Source of the DNA: an uncultured Mycoplasmatota bacterium
Lineage (GTDB): Bacteria > Bacillota_I > Bacilli_A > Izemoplasmatales > Izemoplasmataceae
DNA: 64,000 bases
Direction: 5' to 3'
Assembly (NCBI GenBank): GCA_913062645.1
Contig: CAJXVW010000001.1
Span: 1,178,001-1,242,000, forward strand
Below the pieces are notes generated by a model. It saw nothing but the letters and a program-made list of their open reading frames with translations, had not been told where the DNA came from and did no database searches. Within the stretch, counting starts at the first letter, position 1. Each line of letters begins with the position of its first letter. Both the position numbers and the translations under genes were made by a program. Shown here piece after piece: positions 42,542 to 50,913 of the stretch.

Positions 42542-43381
42542 CTACCGACGCTTTCTTCGTTTCTTTTGACATCTTGGACACAGATAGGTGCCACGCCCGC
42601 CGACTTTCGTCTTGATGATCGTCGTCTGGCAGATGGGGCACGCTTCGTCCACCTTGGTGTGCACCAGCAGTTCGTTCTGGAAGCGACCGGTGACGCCGAG
42701 GCTCGCGGTGTAACTGCGGACGCTGCTGCCGCCGAGCTCGATCGCCCGTTCGATCACGACCTTGCTATTGTGGATGATCGCCTTGATGTCCTTTGGTTTC
42801 AAATCGGCGCACGACGTCTCCGGATGGATGCGACTGCGAAACAGCACTTCATCGACATAAATGTTGCCGAGCCCGGCGATGATCGACTGATCGAGCAGGG
42901 CCGGTTTCACCGCGACGGTCTTGTGCTTCAACTTGTCGCGAAGATACCGGTAGGTAAGATCCTCGCTGTAGGGCTCGGGGCCCAGTCCGGCAATCGGACT
43001 GTTGGACGGGAGATCGTCCTTGTCAATCAGATCAAACGTACCGAACTGACGCGTGTCGTGATAGCGCAGCGTCTCACCGTCGGTGAAATAAAAGATCACG
43101 TGCTCGTGCTTGTCGCGCGGAGCATCCAGCGCACGCAGGAAATACTTGCCTTCCATGCGCAGATGACTCATCAGCACGAACGCGCCGAAATCGAACATCA
43201 GATGCTTGCCATAACGGTCCATCTTCTGAATCGTCCGTCCTTCGAGACGACGTTTCAGTTCGTCGACATCGACGTTGCGAATCATCTTCTCCAAAAACAC
43301 GTCGACATCACGAATCGTCCGACCCACGACGAGTTTGGACAACGTGCGGCGGACGGTTTCCACTTCCGGCAGTTCCGGCAT
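42542..43381 (-). CDS. mutM: Formamidopyrimidine-DNA glycosylase
   Basis: A 279-residue Fpg/MutM enzyme. The N-terminal PELPEVETVRRTL carries the catalytic Pro2 and Glu3 after removal of Met. Lys near residue 58 (MDRYGKHLMF) is the conserved beta-hairpin lysine. The helix-two-turn-helix is near residue 170 (IAGLGNIYVDEVLF), and the C-terminal zinc finger has CPICQTT and LCPRCQ near 247-270. It removes oxidised purines such as 8-oxoguanine. It follows the nitroreductase gene by two bases. Confidence 0.97.
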   Translation of the reverse strand: MPELPEVETVRRTLSKLVVGRTIRDVDVFLEKMIRNVDVDELKRRLEGRTIQKMDRYGKHLMFDFGAFVLMSHLRMEGKYFLRALDAPRDKHEHVIFYFTDGETLRYHDTRQFGTFDLIDKDDLPSNSPIAGLGPEPYSEDLTYRYLRDKLKHKTVAVKPALLDQSIIAGLGNIYVDEVLFRSRIHPETSCADLKPKDIKAIIHNSKVVIERAIELGGSSVRSYTASLGVTGRFQNELLVHTKVDEACPICQTTIIKTKVGGRGTYLCPRCQKKRRKRR

Positions 43382-43383
43382 GA

Positions 43384-43881
43384 TTACTCCATCTTGTTGC
43401 GGTGGACACGAGTGGTGTCGTAGCGCAACTGGACCGGACGGTCGTCGTCGGGATGGCCGATGGCGATTTGAGCGAACGCCGTCCCGCGGGTGATGTGAAG
43501 CGTTTCATTGACGTGGGCCATGCGTTCTTCGAGCGGATAAACGCCGATCCACACGGCACCGAGATCGAGACGGACGGCTTCTAAGAGAATGTTCTGTACC
43601 GCCGCGGCGCAATCCTGCGGTTTCATGTGCGGCGACTTGCCGTCGTCTCGCATGACGACGATGATCGCCAGCGGTGCGTCCTTGAGCATCCAGGCGCCGC
43701 GTGACGCCTCGCTCAGTTTGTCAAGGGTGGCGCGGTCGTCGACGACGATGAATTCCCAGGGCTGCTGGTTGTTCGCCGACGGGGCCTGCATGGCCGCCTT
43801 CAACATCGCTTCGACAGCGGCTTCACGGACGGGTTCGTTGGTATACTTGCGAACGCTTCTTCGTTTCAACATCAGACTCAT
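43384..43881 (-). CDS. Nitroreductase-family flavoprotein
   Basis: A 165-residue FMN-binding nitroreductase. It starts with MLKRRSVRKYTNEPV, the standard family opening with an RRSxRxY motif, followed by QAPSANNQQPWEFIVV near residue 33 and GAVWIGVYP near 107. It should be a homodimeric NAD(P)H-dependent reductase of an unknown electron acceptor. It overlaps the CDF transporter stop by four bases and precedes mutM by two, so it is part of the polA-to-mutM unit. Confidence 0.9.
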   Translation of the reverse strand: MSLMLKRRSVRKYTNEPVREAAVEAMLKAAMQAPSANNQQPWEFIVVDDRATLDKLSEASRGAWMLKDAPLAIIVVMRDDGKSPHMKPQDCAAAVQNILLEAVRLDLGAVWIGVYPLEERMAHVNETLHITRGTAFAQIAIGHPDDDRPVQLRYDTTRVHRNKME

Positions 43882-44753
43882 TGGTTGGTCCCTCCCGGAT
43901 TGACATGGACACTGACGTGACAGATCTTTTCCTGTTGCATCAACACGTCGTGGACATCATGGGCGATGTCGTGTCCTTGTTTGACGGTCTTGCTGCCATC
44001 GACCTTGACTTCGACGATTGCCTGGTAGTACGGTCCATAGGCGATCATGTCGAGTTCGTCGACCTGTAACACACCGTCCACGGATGCGATCAGATCCTTG
44101 TACTCGGCGCAGATCGTCGCCTTGACGCTCTTGCCCTGAATGCTCTGGATCGCTTCCCAGATGATCAACAGGCCGATACGGATGATGAACAGCGCGATGA
44201 TCACGGAGGCGACCTTGTCGCCATACAGGAGCCAGTCGATGCCCAGCTGATTGCCGATCAACACACCGGCGATGCCGATGAACACGACACAACTGGAGAT
44301 GACGTCGCTGAGCGACTCTTGCCCCGAGGCGCGAATGATCTCGCTGTCGGTTTCGACACCTTTTCGGATCAAATACCGAGCCAGATACAGTTTCGTCACG
44401 ACGACGCCGATGACGATGACGAGACTGCCGAGGCGCGGCACGGCGGTGAACTCGTTCCAGTTGACGATCACCGAGCGGCCGAGATTGTACGCGATGGTGA
44501 TGATCGCCAAGCCCAAAAACAGACTCAGCACGTACTCGAACTTGCCGTGTCCGAAGGGGTGCTCGTCGTCGGCCGGCTTGATCGAATGGCGAATGCCGAG
44601 AATGACGAACACGTCGGTCAAGAGATCACTGATCGAGTGCACGCCGTCGGCGACGAGCGCGACGCTTCGAAGCAACAGCCCGCTGGCGATCTTGACGATG
44701 ATCAGGGCGCTGTTGACAAAGAAGCTCTTGCGCATGATGTGTTCGTGGTTCAT
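43878..44753 (-). CDS. Cation diffusion facilitator (CDF) transporter
   Basis: A 291-residue CDF transporter. Six membrane segments are followed by a cytoplasmic domain (residues 205-290) with the usual HVHVNPGG-like end (CHVSVHVNPGGTNQ). The HxxxD pairs of the transport site lie in VADGVHSISDLLTD near residue 34 and in a later segment (ASGQESLSDVISSCVV near 150); in the second the first position is Gln-Glu-Ser-Leu-Ser-Asp rather than His-x-x-x-Asp, so metal preference may differ from zinc (Mn- or Fe-type members lack the His). The ATG at 44753 has GAGGAAT upstream. Confidence 0.9.
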   Translation of the reverse strand: MNHEHIMRKSFFVNSALIIVKIASGLLLRSVALVADGVHSISDLLTDVFVILGIRHSIKPADDEHPFGHGKFEYVLSLFLGLAIITIAYNLGRSVIVNWNEFTAVPRLGSLVIVIGVVVTKLYLARYLIRKGVETDSEIIRASGQESLSDVISSCVVFIGIAGVLIGNQLGIDWLLYGDKVASVIIALFIIRIGLLIIWEAIQSIQGKSVKATICAEYKDLIASVDGVLQVDELDMIAYGPYYQAIVEVKVDGSKTVKQGHDIAHDVHDVLMQQEKICHVSVHVNPGGTNQ

Positions 44754-44775
44754 GATGATTCCTCGCTTTGCGTTG

Positions 44776-47397
44776 TTATTTGGTTTCGTAGAGATTGGCG
44801 CCGAAACTGGCGTCAACCTTGAGGGGTACGTTCAGATTGACACAATGTTCCATCGTCTGTACGACGAGGTCCTGCATCGTGTCGATTTCATCCTTGTCCA
44901 CGTCGAACACCAGTTCGTCATGGATCTGCAGTAGCAGTTTCGATTTCAGTTTCCGGTCTTTCATCTTCTTGTCGATCTCGATCATCGCGATCTTGATGAT
45001 GTCGGCGGCACTGCCTTGGATCGGCGCGTTCATCGCGTTGCGTTTGCCGCCTTCGCGCTGCATGTAGACCGACGAATGCAGTTCCGGAATGTAGCGCCGA
45101 CGATGCCAGATGGTCTCGGCGTAGCCTTCGTTCGTAGCGTGTTCGACGACGCCGTCCATGAACGACTTGATGCCGGGGAACTGTTCGTAGTAGCGGTTGA
45201 TGAAACGTTCTGCGTCCTTGGCGTTGATATTGATTTCTTCGGAGAGGCCCCAGGCGCTCTGGCCATAGATGATGCCGAAGTTGACGGCCTTCGCCTGGCG
45301 GCGTTCAAGTGCCGTGATGTCGTCTTTGTCGAAGATTTGTTTGGCGGTTTTGGTGTGGATGTCCTCGCCGTTTCGAAAGGCCTCGATGAGGACCTTCTCA
45401 TCGGCCATGTGAGCAAGCACGCGCAGTTCGATCTGACTGTAGTCGCAGGCGAGCAGCTGGTTACCGCGTTCGGGCAGGAACACCTTGCGGATCTCGCGCC
45501 CTTCCTGATAGCGGATCGGGATGTTCTGGAGGTTCGGCTCGATCGAACTGAGCCGTCCCGTCGAGGTGAACGCCTGACGGTAGATGGTGTGGATGCGGCC
45601 GTCGTCGTGGATTGTCTGTTCAAGACCGACGATGTAGGCCGAATGCAGTTTGGTGAGAATCCGGTACTCCATGATCTTGGGAATGATCGGATGTTTGTCT
45701 TTCAGTTTCTCGAGAATGTCAACGGCGGTCGAGTAGCCGGTCTTGGTGCGCTTGGCGAACGGCAGGTCGAGTTTTTCGAAGAGAATCTCGCCGAGTTGTT
45801 TGGTCGAGGCGACGTTGAACTCCTCGCCGGCAAGTTCGTGGATCGCAGCGGTCAGCGAGTCGATTTTGTCTTTCACTTCGTCGTTCAGATCGCGCAGTTT
45901 CTGGCGATCGACGCGGATGCCGGTCGTTTCCATGTCCGCCAGCACGGTGGCCAGCGGCAGTTCGATCTGTTCGAACAGATCAAGCTGGTTCTTGTCTTTG
46001 AGGTCGTCCAGCAGCGTTTGTTCGAGTTCCTGGATCGCCATCGCCTTCTTGACGGCGAACGTCTCGTAGGCTTGTTGGTTCGGAATCGCGTATTTGCTGC
46101 CTTTGCCGTAGACTTCTTCTTTGTAGGGCACGTCGTCGTAGCCGAAGCTGCTGACGATGACGCGGAAGTCTTCCTTGGTGTTGTTGGGGTTGAGGATGTA
46201 AGCCGCGAGCAGCAAGTCGAAAACGACACCCTTGATGTCGTAGTTGTCATAGGTCAGACAGACCTTCATCTGTTTGACGTCGTGGACGTGTTTGCGGATT
46301 GACTCGTCGGTGAGCCACAGTTGGAAACTCATCGACTGATGCAAGAGATCATATGGGATGAAAAACTTCCCCCGGTCATTGACCAGTCCGAAACCGAGGA
46401 CCTCGGCGTCGTGATAGTTGGTGCCGAACGTCTCGATCGTCAGGTAACTGTCCTGACGCAGGGCGTCTTCGAGATCGTAGATGTTGTCGAGGTGCGTGTA
46501 ATGGAACGGTTCCTTCTTTTGTTTCGGCTTCTTGCGGTTGAAGCGTTTGATCAGACTGTGCAGTTCGAGCTCCTGATAGAACTCGATCATCTCGTCTTCG
46601 TTGACACCGTCATAGGCGATGTCATCGAGCGTGAACGCGAATTCGACGTCGGTCTTGATCGTGGCGATCTCCTTGCACAGGATCGCATTCTCGTAATGCT
46701 CCCGGACGCGTTCGCCGAGTTTGCCCTTGATCTCATCTTTGTGCGCGACGACTTCTTCGAGCGTGCCGTATTGCTTGAGCAGTTTGATCGCGGTCTTCTC
46801 GCCGACGCCGGGGATGCCCGGCAGATTGTCCGACGCGTCGCCCATCAGGCCCTTGATGTCGGTGACCTGTTCGGGGGAGAAGCCCAAGAGATCCTGCATC
46901 GTTTCGGGCGTATAGGAGATGTAGTTCTGAAGTCCTTTCTTGCTCGCCCGCATGTGGACCTTGTCGTTGACGAGCTGCAGGAGGTCCTTGTCGTTGGAGA
47001 TGATTTCGATTTCATCGAAGTCATCGTAGTACTTCGTCGCGTAGGTGCCGATGATGTCGTCGGCTTCGATGAGATGAATCTCGCGCTGTTTGACGCCGAG
47101 CACATCGAGCGACTGCTTGATCAGACCGATCTGACTGCGGAACTCGTCGGGCATCGGACTGCGCCCACCCTTGTAGTCGGGGAACTTCTCGTGACGGAAC
47201 GTTTCACCGGATTCGTCAAAGGCGACCAGGATGTGCGTGAAGTCCTCGGCGAGCACGGTGTTCATCATGCCGACGAACCCGAACACCGCATTGGTGTACT
47301 GGCCTTTCGAGTTCTGCATCAAATTCCCGCTATATGCGGTTCCGTAATAGGCTCGGAACATGATGTTCGAACCGTCGATCAGGATCATTTTTTTCAT
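44776..47397 (-). CDS. polA: DNA polymerase I
   Basis: An 873-residue polymerase. The N-terminal 5'-nuclease domain (residues 1-290) starts KMILIDGSNIMFRAYYG. The middle exonuclease-like domain lacks the first catalytic Asp: the strand reads YLTIETFG where FDTET is expected, so proofreading is probably absent, as in Bacillus. The polymerase domain has DYSQIELRVLAH near 660 and HDELVFDV near 840. It acts in repair and Okazaki fragment maturation. It starts the polA-CDF-nitroreductase-mutM unit. Confidence 0.97.
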   Translation of the reverse strand: MKKMILIDGSNIMFRAYYGTAYSGNLMQNSKGQYTNAVFGFVGMMNTVLAEDFTHILVAFDESGETFRHEKFPDYKGGRSPMPDEFRSQIGLIKQSLDVLGVKQREIHLIEADDIIGTYATKYYDDFDEIEIISNDKDLLQLVNDKVHMRASKKGLQNYISYTPETMQDLLGFSPEQVTDIKGLMGDASDNLPGIPGVGEKTAIKLLKQYGTLEEVVAHKDEIKGKLGERVREHYENAILCKEIATIKTDVEFAFTLDDIAYDGVNEDEMIEFYQELELHSLIKRFNRKKPKQKKEPFHYTHLDNIYDLEDALRQDSYLTIETFGTNYHDAEVLGFGLVNDRGKFFIPYDLLHQSMSFQLWLTDESIRKHVHDVKQMKVCLTYDNYDIKGVVFDLLLAAYILNPNNTKEDFRVIVSSFGYDDVPYKEEVYGKGSKYAIPNQQAYETFAVKKAMAIQELEQTLLDDLKDKNQLDLFEQIELPLATVLADMETTGIRVDRQKLRDLNDEVKDKIDSLTAAIHELAGEEFNVASTKQLGEILFEKLDLPFAKRTKTGYSTAVDILEKLKDKHPIIPKIMEYRILTKLHSAYIVGLEQTIHDDGRIHTIYRQAFTSTGRLSSIEPNLQNIPIRYQEGREIRKVFLPERGNQLLACDYSQIELRVLAHMADEKVLIEAFRNGEDIHTKTAKQIFDKDDITALERRQAKAVNFGIIYGQSAWGLSEEININAKDAERFINRYYEQFPGIKSFMDGVVEHATNEGYAETIWHRRRYIPELHSSVYMQREGGKRNAMNAPIQGSAADIIKIAMIEIDKKMKDRKLKSKLLLQIHDELVFDVDKDEIDTMQDLVVQTMEHCVNLNVPLKVDASFGANLYETK

Positions 47398-47425
47398 ACT
47401 CTAACACCTCGCATTGTCTATTCTC

Positions 47426-47434
47426 ATTGTACCA
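47426..47434 (-). promoter_or_regulatory. Extended -10 promoter of polA
   Basis: On the minus strand TGGTACAAT, in TATGGTACAAT, lies about 30 bases before the polA start, right after the acpP terminator. The -35 is weak. Confidence 0.55.
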
Positions 47435-47446
47435 TAGATGAAAAAA

Positions 47447-47468
47447 AATACTCAGGTTTCTGAGTATT
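47447..47468 (-). terminator. Intrinsic terminator of acpP
   Basis: AATACTCAG and CTGAGTATT form a stem with a four-base loop, followed on the minus strand by an eight-base T-run. It directly follows the acpP stop codon. Confidence 0.9.
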
Positions 47469-47697
47469 ATTTTCCTTGGCTTTCCAAATACTTCACGATA
47501 TCGGAAACCAGTTTGATTTTGGTTGCCTCGCTGTCGGCGATTTCGACGTCGAACTGCGATTCGACTTCCATGATGAGTTCGATTGCGTCGAGCGAATCGG
47601 CACCCAGATCCTCCGCCAGATCACTGTCCAGCTGGATCGTGTCTTCTTCGATGCCGAGTTCTTCGGCGATGATCGTTCTCACTTTCTCAAAAACCAT
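47467..47697 (-). CDS. acpP: Acyl carrier protein
   Basis: A 76-residue acidic ACP. Ser35 in LGADSLDAIEL is the phosphopantetheine attachment site. It carries acyl chains in fatty acid synthesis. The frame extends 31 codons upstream across the promoter at 47731-47759, so the ATG at 47697 is the true start; GGAGGGA lies ten bases before it. It is monocistronic, with a near-ideal promoter and a strong terminator, in line with a very abundant protein. Confidence 0.95.
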   Translation of the reverse strand: MVFEKVRTIIAEELGIEEDTIQLDSDLAEDLGADSLDAIELIMEVESQFDVEIADSEATKIKLVSDIVKYLESQGK

Positions 47698-47730
47698 AGA
47701 ATATGTCCCTCCAGAAGTATAATTACTATC

Positions 47731-47759
47731 ATTATAGGCCATATTCCGCGCCTTGTCAA
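47731..47759 (-). promoter_or_regulatory. Consensus promoter of acpP
   Basis: On the minus strand TTGACA (47754-47759), a 17-base spacer and TATAAT (47731-47736). Both hexamers match the sigma-70/sigma-A consensus completely, the only such case in the window. Confidence 0.9.
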
Positions 47760-47794
47760 TCACGGAGGCCACGTTTGGGCAGATTGCCACAAAA

Positions 47795-47813
47795 AAGAGG
47801 CCGAAGCCTCTCA
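47795..47813 (-). terminator. Intrinsic terminator of coaX
   Basis: AGAGGC and GCCTCT pair around CGAA (a stable TTCG loop on the minus strand), followed by a six-base T-run. It overlaps the coaX stop codon. Confidence 0.82.
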
Positions 47814-48551
47814 GTTTTGATTCTTGCGATGGATGGCGACGAGTCCTTTGAGGAGCAACAACTCGTCATAGATGATGTCATAATCCAGCAACTCCGCGAT
47901 GAACCGGGCGGCGCCGCCGGTGACGATCACCTTGGGATCGGTGCCGTAGGTCTCCTTGATCTTGTCGACCATGCCGCGGATCATCAGGCTGTGACCCCAC
48001 AGAAAGCCGCTGTTGAGGCAGTCGATGGTGTTGGTGCCGAGGATCTGTTTGGGCGTCGTGAACTCGAACTGGCTGAGCTGCGACGCACCTTTGACAAGCG
48101 CGTCCTTCTGAGTCACCAGGCCGGCCATGATGGCCACGCCCTTGATGACCTTCTGTTCGATGTAGGTGAAGGTCGTCGCGGTTCCCATGTCGACGATCAC
48201 GCAGTTGTCGCTGTATTCCTGAATCGCCGCCGCGGCGCTCGCGACCAGATCGCTGCCGACTTCCTTGGGGTTGTCGACGATGATCTTGACCCCGGTCTTG
48301 ACGCCGGGACCGACGAACGTCGGGGTGATCTCCAGGTACTTCTGAGCAAGATTCTTAACGATGGCGTTGAGTTCCGGCACGACGCTCGACACAATGATGT
48401 CGCTGGCGCCTTCCAGCACGTCCTTGAGCAGCACGTAATACTCGTCGACGCTCTTGGACTTGTCGGTAGTGAAGCGGTAGGTCGGACCGAGCGTGCCGTC
48501 ATGGCGCGACAGCACGATGTTGGAGTTGCCGATGTCGATGACGACGAGCAT
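47811..48551 (-). CDS. coaX: Type III pantothenate kinase CoaX
   Basis: A 246-residue kinase of the ASKHA fold. The phosphate-1 motif is VIDIGNSNIVL near residue 4, with VGPGVKTG near 99, GSDLVASAAAAI near 118 and VDMGTATTFTYI near 139. It makes 4'-phosphopantothenate, the first committed step of CoA synthesis, and needs a monovalent cation. The frame opens with GTG at 48560, but this GTG is inside the GGGAGTGA ribosome site, so the ATG at 48551 is preferred. It lies 12 bases after an ECF S-component gene. Confidence 0.95.
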   Translation of the reverse strand: MLVVIDIGNSNIVLSRHDGTLGPTYRFTTDKSKSVDEYYVLLKDVLEGASDIIVSSVVPELNAIVKNLAQKYLEITPTFVGPGVKTGVKIIVDNPKEVGSDLVASAAAAIQEYSDNCVIVDMGTATTFTYIEQKVIKGVAIMAGLVTQKDALVKGASQLSQFEFTTPKQILGTNTIDCLNSGFLWGHSLMIRGMVDKIKETYGTDPKVIVTGGAARFIAELLDYDIIYDELLLLKGLVAIHRKNQN

Positions 48552-48563
48552 CCGGATCACTCC

Positions 48564-49133
48564 CTACGCAGCCGGCCGGTAGGCCATCAGACGATCGGCG
48601 ATCGGCGCGGCGATCAGTCCGGCCGCCAGCACTTCCCAGAATCCGTTGGACAGCATGACCGCCCACAAGAACGGCACGAACGCGGCACCGAAGACGTCGG
48701 CGCCACCGCCGAACAGGAAGAGCGGCACGAGCACGAACACGGTGTGCAGGAAGGTCGACACGACCATGCTGACAGAGAGCGCAGCGAGCCGGTTGCCGAT
48801 GTACTTCTTGCACAGTACGTAGACTTCGTAGAGCGCCCAGCCGAAGAGCATCCGCGGTACGACCGAAATGAGCGGGTTCTGGAACAACAGGTCGACCGGT
48901 GTCACCGGACGGGTAAGGGCAACGATCAGACTCGAGATGCCGAACACGACACCGAGTGACAGCGCGACCTTGCGGCCACCGAACACGCCGCCGATCAAGA
49001 CGGGAATGTGCACGATCGTGAGCGAGACGACGCCAATCGTGATGAACCCGAGCATCGGTACCGATGCGAGCACGACAATCAGCGCGGTGAAGACGGCAAT
49101 CAGGGTGATGTCATAGACTTGCTTGTTTTTCAT
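48564..49133 (-). CDS. ECF transporter S component, predicted pantothenate-specific
   Basis: A 189-residue membrane protein with about six helices. The N-terminal ITLIAVFTALIVVLASVPML and the LTIVHIPVLIGGVFGG segment near residue 38 are typical of ECF S components, which bind a vitamin and share an energising EcfAA'T module encoded elsewhere. The gene lies 12 bases before coaX in the same operon, which points to pantothenate (PanT-like) by context, not by sequence motif. It could instead carry another vitamin. The start has AAAAGGAGAAG. Confidence 0.75.
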   Translation of the reverse strand: MKNKQVYDITLIAVFTALIVVLASVPMLGFITIGVVSLTIVHIPVLIGGVFGGRKVALSLGVVFGISSLIVALTRPVTPVDLLFQNPLISVVPRMLFGWALYEVYVLCKKYIGNRLAALSVSMVVSTFLHTVFVLVPLFLFGGGADVFGAAFVPFLWAVMLSNGFWEVLAAGLIAAPIADRLMAYRPAA

Positions 49134-49157
49134 GTTTTCTTCTCCTTTTCAGGCCCG

Positions 49158-49201
49158 TATGGGTCCCATAAGTATGAATCTATGTGTATAATTCCTTATA
49201 C
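49158..49201. repeat. Two perfect palindromes in front of the S-component gene
   Basis: TATGGGTCCCATA (49158-49170) and GTATAATTCCTTATAC (49186-49201) lie in the 62-base gap between the M42 peptidase and the S-component gene. The second overlaps the stop codon of the peptidase gene. Either could be an operator or part of an RNA hairpin that sets expression of the S-component and coaX. Confidence 0.45.
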
Positions 49202-50263
49202 GTTTTGCTTGATGGTGTTGACGGTCTCCCAGTCGAGCATCTTGATGATCTTGTACACGATCTTCTTCACTTCGTGATAGTCGTCGCTGGAGATCATCGA
49301 GGTCGTCGAGTGGATGTAGCGGGCCGGCATTCCGATCGTCGCCACCAGCGTTCCACCGTTTTCGAGTTGAACGCGGGCCGCGTCGGTACCGCCCATCGAT
49401 TTGTAGTATTGGTATTTGATGCCGGCTTCGTCGGCGGCATCGAGGATGAACTGTTTCATGCCCTGGTGCATGATCGCGCGCGGATCGTAGAACCGCAGCA
49501 GGAAGCCTTCGCCGATCTTGCCGCTGACGTCGTCGCCGTCGAAGCTGTCGGCACACGGCGAACAGTCGATCGCGATGAAGACGTCGGGCTTGATTTTGCC
49601 GGCCGCCGTTTTGGCGCCGCGCAGGCCCACTTCTTCCTGGACCGTGGCGCCGGTGTAGAGTTCACAGGGCAGATCCTCGTCCTTCATGTCGCGAGCGATT
49701 TCCAGCGCCATGCCGCAACCGAAGCGGTCGTCCCAGGCCTTGCTGAAGAACTTCTTGCCGTCCTTGCTGACGGTGAAATCGTTGCGGGCGATGATCTGCT
49801 GGCCGATCTTGACGCCGAGTTCGGCGGCGTGTTCCTTGCTGTCGGCGCCGATGTCGAGGAGCAGATCGGTGAACTTCATGTCCTTTGGTTTCTCGTCGGT
49901 ACCGCGCAACAGATGCGGCGGTTTCGAGGCGCTGACGCCGGGAATCTTGCCGCTCTTGTCGGTGATGATGTCGAAGTGCTGGCTCAGATAGACGTTGCCA
50001 TGGACACCGCCGAGATTGCTCATCTTGATCAGTCCGGTCTTGGTGATGCCGGTGACGATCGCACCGACTTCGTCCATGTGGCCGGCAATCATCACCTTGG
50101 GTCCCTTGGAACCTTTGTTGATGACGCCGAAAATGCTGCCCAGACGATCTTCGATCAGCTCTTCGGTGTGTTCTTTGAGATGCTGTTTCATGTACGCCCG
50201 AACGGCGTGTTCGAAACTGGGTGCGCCCGGCAAATCGACCAAGTCGCGATAGAGTTTATCCAT
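49196..50263 (-). CDS. M42-family metallo-aminopeptidase
   Basis: A 355-residue M42 peptidase (glutamyl-aminopeptidase/FrvX type). The metal ligands are visible: His in IAGHMDEVG near residue 66, Asp in AWDDRFG near 180, the Glu pair in VQEEVGLRG near 212, Asp in AIDCSPCAD near 234 and His in the C-terminal IHSTTSM near 320. Such enzymes form large tetrahedral shells and trim peptides from the N-terminus. The start has GGAGGATACCA. It overlaps trmB by eight bases. Confidence 0.95.
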   Translation of the reverse strand: MDKLYRDLVDLPGAPSFEHAVRAYMKQHLKEHTEELIEDRLGSIFGVINKGSKGPKVMIAGHMDEVGAIVTGITKTGLIKMSNLGGVHGNVYLSQHFDIITDKSGKIPGVSASKPPHLLRGTDEKPKDMKFTDLLLDIGADSKEHAAELGVKIGQQIIARNDFTVSKDGKKFFSKAWDDRFGCGMALEIARDMKDEDLPCELYTGATVQEEVGLRGAKTAAGKIKPDVFIAIDCSPCADSFDGDDVSGKIGEGFLLRFYDPRAIMHQGMKQFILDAADEAGIKYQYYKSMGGTDAARVQLENGGTLVATIGMPARYIHSTTSMISSDDYHEVKKIVYKIIKMLDWETVNTIKQNV

Positions 50264-50909
50264 TGGTATCCTCCTTGAAGCGGGCGATGAGGTGTTTGAT
50301 CGGTACGCCCTGTTCGGTGAACTTTTCTTCGAACTCCGTCATTATGATATCACAACTGCCATGCTGATGTAAATCGTAATTCACATCCAGAATCTCCATC
50401 CCGTATTCCTCCATCGTTTCGAGCGAATACGCGAACAGACCATCGTTGTCGGTTTTGAGATGAATCTCCGCACCTGCTTCCAACAAGGTTTCGTACATGC
50501 GCAGAAACCGCGGATGGGTGAGACGACGCTTGGCGTGCCGGGCCTTGGGCCAGGGATCGCTGAAGTTGAGATAAATGCGACCGATCGAACGCGGTTTGAA
50601 GAGCACGCTCAGATCTTCCGCGTCGGTGCGCAGCAGATACAGATTGGCAAGCGGTTCCTCCAACACTTTGTAAAGCGCCTTGACGATCGCGCTGTCGAAT
50701 TTCTCGATGCCGATGTAGTTGACTTCCGGCGTTCGCTGGGCGAGCGTGTAGACGAATTGTCCCTTGCCCATGCCGATTTCGAGATGGAGCGGTTGTGGTT
50801 TGACAAACAGCTTGTTGGGATTGATCCGGTTCTGATCCTGGTTGTCGATGATGTATTCGGGGTGCGCTTCGATCAGCTCGCGCGCCCCTTTGACGTAACG
50901 TAAACGCAT
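50256..50909 (-). CDS. trmB: tRNA (guanine-N7-)-methyltransferase
   Basis: A 217-residue methyltransferase. Motif I is HLEIGMGKGQFV near residue 40, followed by YIGIEKFDSAIVKAL near 67, and the catalytic-type YLNFSDPWPKARHAKRRL near 115 with Asp, and the family's C-terminal EFEEKFTEQGVPIK segment. It methylates G46 of tRNA with SAM. GAGGAATG precedes the ATG at 50909. It sits between a signalling gene and a peptidase gene. Confidence 0.96.
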   Translation of the reverse strand: MRLRYVKGARELIEAHPEYIIDNQDQNRINPNKLFVKPQPLHLEIGMGKGQFVYTLAQRTPEVNYIGIEKFDSAIVKALYKVLEEPLANLYLLRTDAEDLSVLFKPRSIGRIYLNFSDPWPKARHAKRRLTHPRFLRMYETLLEAGAEIHLKTDNDGLFAYSLETMEEYGMEILDVNYDLHQHGSCDIIMTEFEEKFTEQGVPIKHLIARFKEDTNG

Positions 50910-50913
50910 GCAA

